Shown in pieces: positions 1 to 12,900 of a stretch of DNA of 64,000 nt. Source of the DNA: Opisthorchis felineus (lineage: Eukaryota; Platyhelminthes; Trematoda; Opisthorchiida; Opisthorchiidae); contig SJOL01006656.1 of NCBI GenBank assembly GCA_004794785.1, positions 79,399 through 143,398 on the forward strand, written 5' to 3'. Under the pieces are notes generated by a model, which had not been told where the DNA came from, searched no databases, and was given only the letters and a program-made list of their open reading frames with translations. The position numbers were made by a program, and so were the translations under genes. Within the stretch, counting starts at the first letter, position 1. Every line of letters begins with the position of its first letter.

Positions 1-510
1 ATTCGTCGCTAACAAATTTTCTCTTGGGTCATGTTTCTGGCATTTTAGGGGAACTTGCCTCTCATGGATTCTACAAGCTTTCATAGGATACCATAAACGG
101 CGGCGGGACGATGTCACTTTTTCCCATTTCGGCCCATGCCTTGTCCACCTTTTGAGGTTTTTAGGTCTCCTTTCACCACAGTCTAATAATATGATGTCCA
201 GTATGTTGAAAATGGACTTTAGTGTTTGCTTGATGTGAAGCGTGGTGCGTTTTCTGTCATCTCGTAGATGAGAACATCTTGGCAGCATGTACCACTCATA
301 TTTCCGGTGTGCAATTCAATTGCAATGCCGATATTAATCACGCAACAATATTCTGTTGTCATATGGATACAGTGCATTTCACAGAGATCAAAACTAACAC
401 ATCTATTCTTTTATCAGTGGGAATTTTCCGATGGAGGTGAGAAATGGGCTAGTGTCGACTGTAGAGTAAGAAGGCAAAAGATGTAGGGCTTGATGCTGTT
501 AATTGATTAG
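1..510. other. Left edge, no gene assigned
   Basis: No recognisable gene, RNA or repeat. A splice-acceptor-like TTTTAG near position 49 is followed by an open plus-strand frame, but nothing in it matches a family I know and its length is within the chance range for this window. Confidence 0.3.
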
Positions 511-766
511 GCCATTATCCTGTCTCTGAAAGATACTCATCCTGCATCACTTCTTGATTGTAGAGGTGAACCGCTTCAAAAGTTGGATTTCGTCACTTCG
601 ATGCTGAACAAATGGCGACGTCTGGCGGCCGACAAGCCGTGGGCCGATGTTCAGCGTCTGGTGGCTGATGAGATGACACGGCTTGAGTCGGGCCAACTAC
701 CAATTTCAGTTCGTGCATCCAGAGCACCGAGACACAGGACGACCGTCGCGGATGGGTTAGGTGTGC
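511..766 (+). CDS. Candidate internal exon of an unidentified gene
   Basis: I do not recognise the product. What is visible is an 85-codon open frame directly after an acceptor-like GATTAG (505-510) and ending at a good donor, GTGAGT, at 767. It is richer in G+C than the flanking DNA, and the translation is mixed, charged and helix-like (for example LNKWRRLAADKPWADVQRL). It would start in phase 0 and end in phase 1. An alternative donor GTGTGC lies at 761. Random frames of 60-120 codons are common in this window, so composition and splice sites are the only support. No neighbouring exon was found with confidence on either side. Confidence 0.25.
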
Positions 767-3700
767 GTGAGTCCATCCACAAGACAGAGGGCAGCTGAAT
801 GAGGTGTGAAAACAGGACTGCCGGTTTTTTTCGAGCCAATCCTACAGCAGAAGGCAACCAACTAATGACACGACGGATTTCCATTCAACCTACTGGTTGG
901 AACTGTCCTACTGTCTGCTCCATCAAATTTTAGTTTAGGTTGATATAGGTTCAACAGACACCCGCTACATCAGCAAAACAGCACAATATCTCACCGACGC
1001 AAATGCGTCTGTGTGCTGGCCAGCAAACCACACAATACATAAGTGGTCTCTGATTTTGTTTATTTTCCTGTTTACATTCCTGGTCCAATATAGATTAACG
1101 ATCACTGCAAATGAAATGTTCAACCGTAAGTGGGTGAAATGGTGTTTTACTTTTACGCCAATCCCAACTAACTCAAAGTAGATGCTGATGGACAAGTCAC
1201 TCAGTGTCATGGTAGATTTGAGTTAACTTGAGATTCTAAGAAACTGACCTCATTCTTCTAAGTTCTATCTTACTGAGAGGGAGGACCTACTACAGTCGTC
1301 ACCTGAAATAGCTACTTTCGGTTCCTCTAACTGGTTACTTTTAGCTGATCTCGTGATATTCTTTCGTTACTTTTATACAATTAACTCCCACCCTCTTAGT
1401 TGTATTTGCTCGGCAATCAGACCATCGATTCCGCGAATCAGATTACCTTATGTTACTCCTAAACGGATTATCATTCTACACTGCACGTGAGAAACAACGA
1501 GAGGACAGCAGTACACTACAGTCGTGAACATCGACTCACATTACTTCATACAAACTACTAAAGAGGAATGTTTTCCGGCCTGAGTAGTGTAAATCCAAGT
1601 AAAATGTTTAGACATGTTACTCTAAATAGCTGACCTCATTGCGGCTCCCACACGTTTTGTTGCACGACACTGACATCCTAGCTCGACTTCATTCATTTCG
1701 CAAATGCGCCAGGTACTATCTGCACAAAGAGATGCCTACAAGAGATACCAAACTGTCTCCTTGACGGGACATGTATTCACTTGAGAGAGGCGAGGACCGT
1801 GGAACAACTCTCAGTTATTCAGCTCTTACTTTGCGAAAAGTCCGGCTTCTTTGGATGTTTTCAGCGACAGACCACAGAATGTGACGAAATTCGTCACATC
1901 AAATACAGTGTATCACCAAAAATTTAACAGCCATGAATTTGTTGAACTGGGACATACAGGTGCATCTAGAAGATCCTTTTTCATGCTCATCGTTTGGCTC
2001 CGCCTAGTTCGAATGAGTAACTGTCCTGCTTGCTAGCTAGACCTACGAAGGACAATGAAACTGTAGTGCGGGTGTACGCCAATTTAATTGCATTGTTTAT
2101 TTTACTGTTTGGCTTCTGTGGTCGAAATCGCTTAAGTTTCAATTGTTAGTTTGCTCAAATGCAGTAACATCCGTAAAAGCCGGTGGCGTAACTAGATGAT
2201 GCGGGTAATTCGAGAAACGTTGACTGTTTTGTATGGTAGACGACTCGCGTAACAAGATAAATGGCAAAGTATATTGTAATTGTTAAGTTTCTTCCTGAGT
2301 GATTATTTCACCATCAGTGGAACCGGTGCATGTATCCTGTCCTATGGGATGAAGGGACATCAGGCATATATAGAGTGACCATGGCAGCTGATGCAGCAAG
2401 CTCATCTCAGTCGTTTATAGGTTTGACGGTTGTCATGGAAGCCCATTAGTTACCACTACTGTGAACCCTTAAGCATGCTATAAAGTTACTTTGTTACTTA
2501 ATGATGATGTGAGGTTTCTCTTTGTCAGTGTTTGCCATTCTGTCCACACAGTCGGAATATGATGCCGCTATGACCATTTTTCATCGAGTCGTCTGGTTAC
2601 AGTGAGCAAGGTTGGATCTACAGCTTTGAGAGCACAAGGACTATCGTTCTAGTAAGGCCGAACTCCTCTGACCTGATAAGAAAATCCGATCTCCACCTAA
2701 TCCTAGAACCCACCTCCAAACCCATTTGAAAAATCTGACAGAAGTTAATTGCCTCCTGATTCCCACACGAGCGACAGGTCAAATCTGTTGCTAGTTTTCG
2801 CTATATGTGTATGAGCTAACTGAAATCTTCTCCGTCTGAAGTCAAGATCTTGGATCCCCGAACGTTCATCGTTACGGCGCAGACGTTGTTGATGTCGTAA
2901 CTACCAGTCTAATATATAAATGTGACCTGTCATTCCGGTTGAGCAGGCTATTGAGTCAACCGGACTTGGCAAACCTGAATGTGGCGTGCATATTTGGGTG
3001 AACATAGCTGTGAAAGAGCAATGGTTCTGTGTGAGTGAGTTCTAAAATTTAATCCCTCGAGAGTATCTAATTAGACATATAAAACGTGCAGATAAACCCG
3101 ACTTCTCGGCAAAGTGGAGACGTCATACCGACTTGCGAATTCACGATTACCACGCCCGAAAGACAGTACACATACCTTAACACATCTGAGAGGTGGCACC
3201 GGTTCTTGAGATAATCATGTATGCGCCAGACTTGTGTGTGCGTGTGCCGATTACTTAATTCTGGACGTTCAATTATCCTTGGGTTTGATTTCCTTCAGTT
3301 CATACGCGTAGCTAACAGTAACAACAGTTTTACCTAAGCGTCGAGTGGAATTCCCTACTCAATTAAATTCTGTATTTGGTACGCAAAACGTCACCGAAGA
3401 AGTCAGAACATCGGATAGGAAGGGTCACATCAAAATGGGTCAGGATTTATGCAATAATCATGCTGTGTTGTTTACAAGACTGTTCCACTGAAGACAGACA
3501 CTGATGTGCAGACCGATTCTCATCGAGCAACAGAATCCTGGTCAGCCGTGCACCGTAATAACGCAATACCGGTCACATGTTGGGCATATTTCCCTTCCTA
3601 CGACAACATCCGTCTTCCGCGTACAATCGCTTTGTAAGGCCATTTGTTTCAGCGGACATGGTCATACTAGTAGGTAAGCTTTATAGTCCCGCTCCAGATG

Positions 3701-6700
3701 GGCTAGTCCACAGAAAGAGCAGGGCCACTTAAGTCTTACAGCCTCTCCTTGTCTCGCCATTGATTAGGGCGTTCATAAGAAGTCAAGTTATGTAGCAGAG
3801 CCAACGTTTGTGGTACCCACGTGCGATAAGCTCTTAACCGTGTTTCGAAAAATACATAAAGGGTCTCTGGCCTCAAATATGCTAGCCTCCGTCGGCCAGC
3901 ACTCTCAGGTCAACCGGTCGGGTGAATAATGCGAAAGTGTTTAAGAGTAGTATGCAAAATTTGCACTCCATGAAAGACCTACTGAAAATTTCAGTATACC
4001 TTAGCAAGACCATGATTTCCTATTGGGGAATAGCGAATGTTGCAATTAGATTTGTCTGTGAAGCTTCGGTCAGGTGAAGCACTGCAGTATCTAGTTAGCT
4101 TGCTTTTCTTAAACGATCAGCCTCGGCTTCCGGATTGAGTCTCAATAGGCCCAACCTATAGCAACCTGACTTTTACTTCCATCCTGGCTTCAGAGTTTGA
4201 AACCCCACCCATGGAGCCCAACTCTAAAATATTTTCCTAAAAGAAATGAACAGTACTGAAAATCATGCTGATGATGGGGTAGATAAAAGCACCCGGTGTG
4301 ATGTTACAGTCATATTCCGCCGTACACGCTGGCAATAAGGTCACTATTCCGACCAAATCTTGTCTGACTGGAGCCACCTTCGAACTGCAGAAAATAAGAA
4401 ACCAATAGCCCCCCAAACCATATTTTTGGTGCTTCAAAACATAAACTTAAGGGCTACTAGGATTTCGGACAAGATGCAATTAAAGACTGAAATGCACGTC
4501 TCATGATCTTCCAGTAGCACGTCCAGTTACATGTTCATGAAGTTTATCCATGAGGGATGTCGTGCACGTGCCAAAGTGGTCAACACATAAATGGCATAAT
4601 TAGCAATCGATGTACGCGGTTTTACAGAAAAGGATAACTACCAAATCCAAGAGGGCTGAATAATGGTGACAGGCTTTGGACTGAATTTTCTTTTGGGAGT
4701 TGAGGACATGAGATGCTGCAGCACAGACCGAAAATGGCGACTAATGAAGGTGACTTTCAGTCGGTGACTGGGCGTTTGTGCGATCTTGCTCCCCAAATGA
4801 TGTTGGAGACGCCAATAGCCAAGCTCGATGAACAAATGAAAGTGGACACGGTTAACTGGTAGCGCGAAATATTTAAAGTTTAACAAAAGCCTCTCACATG
4901 GGCTGTTCATAGGGTCTACATTTTAGTTTGATTTGGTACACACAGACCTTCCAAAACATCACATTATGTGCACGGATTTTGTGATCTACTTATTCGATTG
5001 AATTGATAACTACTTTAAGACCACATTCGATATGGGTAGTGCCAACCACTGACTCCTGAGGGTCACAACTTCAGAGCTATTGACCGTGACTTGCAAATGA
5101 TTTTTGACTTAAGCTCCAAATATGAACAAATTAATGATTCATTTGAGTCAGTTGCAAAAGAGCAGGCAGTTCTTCGTTGTTGTTAACACAAGGATGACAG
5201 AATAAACAGCAGAATAAATGCAACGTTAGTTGATTCACCACCGATTTTCATGGACAAGTTTCCGGGCAGCATCCCTGGGCAAGTTGTCAGGAAAGCCAAC
5301 GAGTTACTGCAAATTCCACGTAACACTGTGAGACGGTATTTGTTGAGGACCGTGATTTCCTTTTCCTGGTGAAGCGTCTCTTACAAGTGCTCTGAGGTCT
5401 TCCGTGTTTAGAACACAATAAAACGCGGAAGCCACTGTGGCTATTATGTTGTATCCCAAACGAAAAAATAGCTTTAAAAGGACGTGTTTTGGTTCACTGG
5501 TGCCGTCTGAACGATCCATACGACTTGATTTCCTATTAGCATAGTTTCGGGAAGGGGGATGATTCACAATATCCAAAGCTGTGAACGAAGCTATTTAATG
5601 TTTCCAAAATTACAACTCTGAAGTAGATAGAGGCCAGTTGTTAAAATTACATTCAAAAGTACGACTGGTTCCTAAATCACGACTCCCGAAGGTCAACATT
5701 TTCCGCTTTGCCCCGGAAAGAAAGCGGGAAAATGATATTTCAACACGGCAACTCACTGATCCATACTGCCTGATTGAGGGGATTACTACCTAGCCCGCCT
5801 ATTCCTCATACTAATACGGTCATAAATGCATTTGAAAGTATTGCGCATACGGCAAGGTCAAAATTGGACTGAAATAGAACCTATAATAGTTTAAATGGAC
5901 TTAGGAAACGAATGGCGCGTATAAGTTGAACTTTGAGGATGTATTCTGTGAATGCTTTGTTGAGAAGCGTGATAAAAATGGTGAATGAGGAAGAAGATTG
6001 CATACTCTGAGATGTTTTGGTATTTCACGTATTTTGAGTGGACCTAAATTGCGGTTCGTATTGTTCAACAGGCTACATATTTCGTCAGTTGTTTCATGCA
6101 CACCACAAGCCACAACTATACACTATCCTTTTGGATGTTTAAGACGTATTTGTTTGATTATCAAAAACATGACAAAGCCAGCCAATGAGCAACCATACCT
6201 TGAAGTAGGCAGGAAGACGGTTGAGTTCGAGGAACTCTCCGCTGATGGGAAGAATTAAGCATTTGGAGGAGTTGATCAAAATTTTCACCCGAAAATTGAG
6301 TAGAGCTGCTGAGCGTCAACTTATTTGGAGGAGACTCCAGACCACAGCATGATGTTACCTACTTAAAGTAACCACTGTATGCGTGTCAAGTTTGGTAGCT
6401 CATTCGACTGAAGCATAATGAGGTCCGTCCTAGTACCAAAATTTCTGAAGCCACTTGAGACATGGAGTGATTCGAACAGTAAACGGTTGAATTTCAAGTA
6501 GATGCAGCGATCTGAGAATAAGCTGGCACCTCAGCAACCTCCCATGGAACCAATGGGAGTGGAACCTAGAGGGAGGATATAATCATTGCAAAAAGCCTTG
6601 CTTAAATCAGGGTTGCTAACATCTTGTCACTCCCCACGATCAGTGGCCTCTCTAGGCCCCTCGCGGGCCAAGAGGTTCGTTGCACACGATGGATGTATTC

Positions 6701-9700
6701 TGAAATCATGTGGTACTAAAAATACTGAGCCCTTTAAGCCTTGTGCATCAGACAACAAACTCTCATTTTGAAAGTCATTTTTCACGTCATTTTATCCCCC
6801 ATAATCTTTTAAGGACTCATTCGGATTGATGGATAAGCCTGAATAAGTTTCAGGGAGTCTCGAAAAATTACACTTCACTACTACAGACTATTTTTATTAA
6901 GGTAAATTTTTGCATTCATAAATGTCACATTCTCAACTCTTGAAAGTGTCCAAAGTTGGATGTTTTTGGTGCTGCTTCGGCTCACCTTAACCCAAAAGGG
7001 AAAATGTTATTACTTCTGTGCTACTTATCATACTATCACAGTGAACGTAGTTTTTAAACATATGAATTTAATTTCTGTCGATTATTTTTATTATTATTTT
7101 TCGCTAACCTGTTTACGTTTAGGGGCAGCTGTCTCCAAATATTCCCGTCTTATCAGTTTGCATGCATTTGCGGTGACACATACATTGGCACACCAGGTTG
7201 AGCGTCTAAATGCAACGCAGAATAGTTAACTTAGTTAACACCACAACCAAATCCCACTGGTTGGACTTCAGACCGAACTGTACAGCCATCAATCACTAGG
7301 TACCTCCTTGAAACCGGGCATCGCACTGACCCTGCAAATTTCCTCCAAGTCTGGTTGCAATTACTTCATTAGGTTTTCACACATTTTCGTTAAGGTCCTC
7401 GGTCTAGAATCTACCAAAGGAATTTCTCTGAGGGACTAGTAACTGGAATAAAACCGTTTAAGGAGTGAGTAACCTTCTTATTGTTAAGCACCAGACACAA
7501 TGTGGTGGTATAGTTAAATCAGTAGTGGAGGCCGCGGCTGGGAGACCGAAAAATTTCAGCGGGCTGGAATGCAGGTGCACGCGCCACTGAAATGTAAGAT
7601 TGTTTGAATACTGGACCAGCCAGGGGATTAAAAGAAGATAGATCGTGTCTGAGATGCTTGAAGGCTCTTCAGGACACCCGTCGACCGGTTTGAGAACATA
7701 CTGTGTACGGACATGGGTGTAAGAACGTACTCAATGTAATGAAACACCATTCTCTCAGAATTCTCCGTGGGTCCCAAGATTGATTGTTGTTTATTGGAGT
7801 CCTGTTCCCGGTTTTTGAGGTAGCGAGCAAGATCTGGTTTACTAGGCTCAGGATAAATAATTTAGGGATATACGCCAAAAGACCGTACATGAGATACACT
7901 CCGCATTTGGAGAAACACTGGTTCCACTGATGGATGTCCCTTAGTGTCCCGTAATTGCACACAGACGAAATTGTCTGTTGAAGGCGTCATCAAACGGGAA
8001 AGTTAATAGATTTCATTGTTATTGGCTGCTAATGACCCACATATATTGCTCAATGGTGTGCGCAAACGAGACCAGACTGTTAACTTAAATTGACCGCTTG
8101 CAAATAAAGCCTCTTTTCTGGTGGTTTCACACATGCTCAGTGGGATTTTTAATGCAGTGGAAACCTGTACTGTTCATATGGTCATCCAACAACAATAACT
8201 GCTACAGTTCCAATAATTTTGGGTCTGCCATATAAAATCTGGGTCATAAAACCAGCACACCAGCACCTTTTGTATCTTAATTCTTCTGCAAACTCTTATG
8301 GATTGTTCGTATGGCCTCCTTGTCGCCTAAGATGACACCCATTCCTTCCCTCCTTGTTCCATCGTACCATTGATGTTACCATGGAATGCTTGTTTCAATA
8401 GATCAGGGCTCTTTGTACTGATCTGACGATTAGAAAAAGACTAGGGACTTGGATTATGCGACCGATGTTGTCTTTTCAGTTGACAAAAATCGGCCCACAG
8501 TTTACTCTAGGTAGAACTTCTAGCAGTGAAAGTTTGCCCCCTGAGTCACTGAATCAGACCAGACCCGTCAAATGTGCTTTCAAAAAGCAGTTACTGCTGG
8601 TTCAAATTTTTGTCTGGGAACGTGCAAAAGCTAACTAGGCTCATAAACACTGATGCGATTCTTGTATCCAGAACACAACCAGTAGTACTATTCAAGTTCT
8701 CCTCATATCCTGCTTTCCCAGTGTGTATTTGGGACCCTATTCCGTACCATGTTTAGAGTTCGTCTATGGCCTGCTTCGGAGTGAAAAGAACAATATCTAT
8801 ACTGTGACTGTGGAACACTAACCAGCAAGGTTCTAGTATACGGCAGTTCAAATTCTATTTTAGCATGTCGACTGTCTGCATTTTACCCGTATCAAATTAT
8901 GGTATGCGTCTTAAAATCTACTAGCTTAGCCCTATATTGGTACGCCAGAGATTGAAAACCTATCTAGCTCCCTATCTGACCGAGGTTAACTAATTCAGGT
9001 GGGTGGCTCACGCACTGCTTTGCAAATAAGGATGCTCCTACTTTCATAAGAATATCTGAACCCCTCTGTTCCTTTACACTTCTATCATATTAACCAAGGG
9101 TGGTGCTGTAAAATGAAGTTGCATGTGTAAGTTAGGCTGTACGAGGCACTGCAGAGAAGATCTATCGTATCATTCAGTTGACTGTTGCAAACCAATATTA
9201 TTTTACCGTCTAAGTGTAATTCGTCGTGCAAATTCCCCAATCTGGTGAAGGTTAAAGAAACATGTAATTATGACCAGAAACCTAACCACATATAAACACA
9301 AGCAACGTGGACTAGGCTTAGTCCTGCGACCTCTGTCTTGCAGTACGAGAGCTTTACGAACTGGACTAATTCAATATCATTTTTTATGTTAGCATTACCG
9401 AGGTGTTCTTTTCTGTCACACATGCTGCTGTTATGGGCCCAAAGACCTGAAAATGAGCTTGCTTAGTCTCCAATGACCAGATAATTAGCTTAGCGTGGCT
9501 ATTTAACGATGAATTGTTTTCGTCTTTCCCACTAACATTATTATCAAATTTGCTGACGAATAGCTTAGTCATTGTATGAACCGTTATTAGATATTCACCC
9601 CATCTCCGATATATATGGTGGAATCTGATCCAAATCCTGATGTCGCAAAAGAAAACGCTTCCAGAAAGTAATTGAGTACATCTGTATCTGGTAACAGGAA

Positions 9701-9814
9701 AATTGCAAACTCGTTTGCCGTTGGTGAGGGTAGTCTGTCACAGATAGAAGAAGTACGGCTTGCAGACGCATGAAAACTTGAGAATTTGGCAGACCAGGAC
9801 AAAGAATACTGTGA
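767..9814. other. Long stretch without a recognisable gene
   Basis: About 9 kb with only short, unrelated open frames on both strands. I see no conserved protein motif, RNA gene, transposon domain or tandem repeat. It lies downstream (3') of ChaC copy 1 and may hold its 3' UTR near 9.8 kb and introns of an unknown gene to the left. Confidence 0.4.
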
Positions 9815-9973
9815 TTAGATTTTAATTCGAACCAAATTTTCGAGTTCAAAAATGTACCGATCGTCTTTCAGTGCATCGTTCAAAGGAACTTCATTTCTCA
9901 TGAAATTCGCCAACTGAAATACGTATTCACTGTTTGAACCGCAAACACCGTGAGCGCGAGCGATTTCCGAAGC
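9815..9973 (-). CDS. ChaC copy 1, exon 3 (C-terminus)
   Basis: Begins after acceptor TTGTAG (revcomp of 9974-9979) and encodes 52 residues to a TAA at 9817-9815. It carries the conserved helix SNSEYVFQLANFMRNEVPL and the tail DDRYIFELENLV. The protein stops soon after the family's usual VKEKL-type end, so copy 1 lacks the long tail of copy 2. An ATTAAA hexamer (revcomp of 9821-9826) lies inside the last codons. Confidence 0.88.
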   Translation of the reverse strand, partial: ASEIARAHGVCGSNSEYVFQLANFMRNEVPLNDALKDDRYIFELENLVRIKI

Positions 9974-12900
9974 CTACAATGAGAGGGAAATCGGTGTGGA
10001 TGATTATGTATACTTAGTGCGAAATGCAAACCGTATTTTTGGGTCGTTTGAAATCAGTCGCATTCAATATTCTCCCCGCACATTCATCTAATATCCCCAG
10101 TGGTGAATCGCACAGACTCATCTAAGAGACTTATGTCGAAAAAAAACCATTTGCAAATAGATCTATTTCCCTATACCAATAAATCTAACCCTAGATAATG
10201 ACTCAGTTGTCTTTTTTTCACCCATCAGTCCCATTTTTGGATCAAAAGCGATGGAAAAGCTACACCTAACCAATCAGATCACACAGGAGAGCATGTGTAC
10301 CTTTGTGCCCACCTTTGCGCAGTGCTACAGCTTTTAGTTTTTTTATACGGCTCGGGCGTGCGATGGCACAGCCGACACACTCGTGGATGTTTCTGAGTTT
10401 TTAAAAATGAAATGCTGTGGAAACGGGTGAAAATTTGAGTGGTGCGCCACAAAGAATACCATTTGAGAATTTCACCAACTAAGAACGACATCTAATTTGG
10501 TGATGAATAGTTGCAACTCACCAACAAAAATAACATGAGGCCAAGTGGTTTAGGCAAGGACGATATCTTCCAGTACTAAAGCAGTCCTTTAGTAATGAGC
10601 ATAATGACCAAGAAAATGTGCTTGCATAATCACGAAGATAAAGGCAACAGAAAGCACGCTAAACATGTTCACTACTTGCCGTGCTGCGCCTTCAGCTGGA
10701 CAACAAGGACTGACATAATTAAGATTGGGTGTCACTGGAGATCAACAGATATTTCCAACTAACCTGAACTTCAATTGGTGCTTTCCCCAAGTATAGTGCT
10801 ATATTTGGGACTGAAAATCTTTCGTTCGATGTAGTGTCTGAACTCCGGTTTTGCAGATGAACACAAACCCATGCTTCCATCGGAGCATTTGAGAAGCATT
10901 TGCTTGGTTCCGGATTGAACTGTACCTTTGTAAACTGATAGCCACCGTTGATAACTTCCCGATGATTCAAGTGTTCGAAAGCGATGTCAATGTTTTCTGA
11001 ACCAGTTACTTCATAGGCACACCCCCAGACACGGGTATCAGGGTTTGCTGACCGAAGCAGGGTTGCCACTCTACCTGGCTGTGAAACAAAGGGAAAAGTG
11101 AGACACACACTGGGACAAGGAAAGGTGGTTTCCACAATCTTTGTCAGTCCATAAAGCATAGTGTAGGAAATCATAACGGTGCGCAATTTTCAAAGTACAA
11201 TATACTTCACAGTCCTTGTGATAAAGCCACTGTGAAAAATCAACATTTCGCTCTTACGACCAATTGATTAGATCTCTATGGTTTAATGTCAGCTGATGAC
11301 AAAGAAATGCATTCAATAGTTTCGCCCGACCATCTGTTTAACGTCAGTCAGGCAAGCCGGTCCCTTCCATTTTATGGTCATTTTCGACTCTGATACTCCG
11401 GTTTTCAACGGAATAATTGGTACAGTAGAGATTTGAAAGGACAGTTCCCATTGCTTTCAGAAAACAGATGAAAATTTTTCACATCCATCCATAGAAAAAA
11501 AATGGGAAAATTACCCTGAGATCTAGTGACCAGCAGGGGGTTTCTGAACTAATGCAAAAGGTCTGTTGTCATTTTATTTCAGGCAGCCCTTTAGGTTGAG
11601 AAGAATGATAAAAGAAGCATGTTTTAGCTGCCAAGTCGTCGTATCTGTGGCTAGTTCGGATGAGGGGTATTCCAGGTCGGCCAAATAAAAACCAGAGAAA
11701 TTAACTCACATGACTAACCAACCAAAAGGGTTAATTCATGTGACTGTTCACGTTTCACACACCTAGTCGCATAACGCGATGTTTGGTATGAGGAAATGTC
11801 CTGAAACGGTTGCGAAGTCATCGCATCGATCAGCCTAATGACAGACTGTTCAATTAAGTAGCGCATTTTCTGTGGGATCTAAACGGTTGATAAGTATAGA
11901 TTAATGTGAACAACATCTAACCTGATCATCCTAGAGAGTAAATCAGTTTAAAAGCTAATGATAAAAACGGTGAAGTTTTGTTACCAGCAGTTCGTGCCGA
12001 CTCATCAACTTTGCTCTTTTATAATAAAAGCGTTTGTTTTTTAAGGGGTGATAACCGAAGAAAACTTAATCTGTTTAGAGTTCTCCAGAAATAGACAAAT
12101 TGGCGAGCAGGGAGAAATGTGACATCGCTGTTCCACCTTTTTTCTTGTTCACTGACATTATTAATATGCTGACATTTGTTGCTAATCGAACGGGAAACGG
12201 AGTTGAACAGAGGGTCCGTATTGTAATGCCAAGTAGCGAAAAGGAGCAGAAGTATCGTTCAGCTTTCTTGCCGCTTATGTGGCTTACCATTTTCCTTGAA
12301 GCTGCGATGACACTTACACCGGTGAAAAAGATGGGCGCCTTTCAGAGCTGATGACCAAGCCCCGTCCAGAGTACGTATAAAAGCCTATGCAAAATCCAGT
12401 CAGAAGGGAAGCAAACAGATAGTCGAAATGCGTCCTCCTCAGACATTTTGAAGAAAGATCATTCAGATAACCTCAGTCCTGCTGCACAACCAAAGGTGCC
12501 AAATGGCAACACTTAGTGGGGTAATGCAGTATTGTGCACACGGAAGCTCCAGACTTAAACGGTCTAATTACCATGGCAATGATCACATGCCACGCTTGTT
12601 ACGTGCATACATGTTTCTCAGTGTTTTTACCCCGCCAATTATCATTTTTGGCGTTGGAAACGAACTTCATTAAAATTAAAGGGCCGTGTGCATATGACAA
12701 GTGTAAGTTATATTAATTTATGGTTGAGAAATTTAGCTTCTTCTGAAGTTTGATCGCCAATACCTTCACCACATTGTGAGCTGTAGTTGACTGCAGCAAT
12801 TTAGGTGCGTAAGGATGTCTTTGGTATTGAGTCAAAATTATCAGAGCAGCAAATATATTTCGTTACATTAGGCTGGTTGGTGCAGGTACTGCACAGTCGC

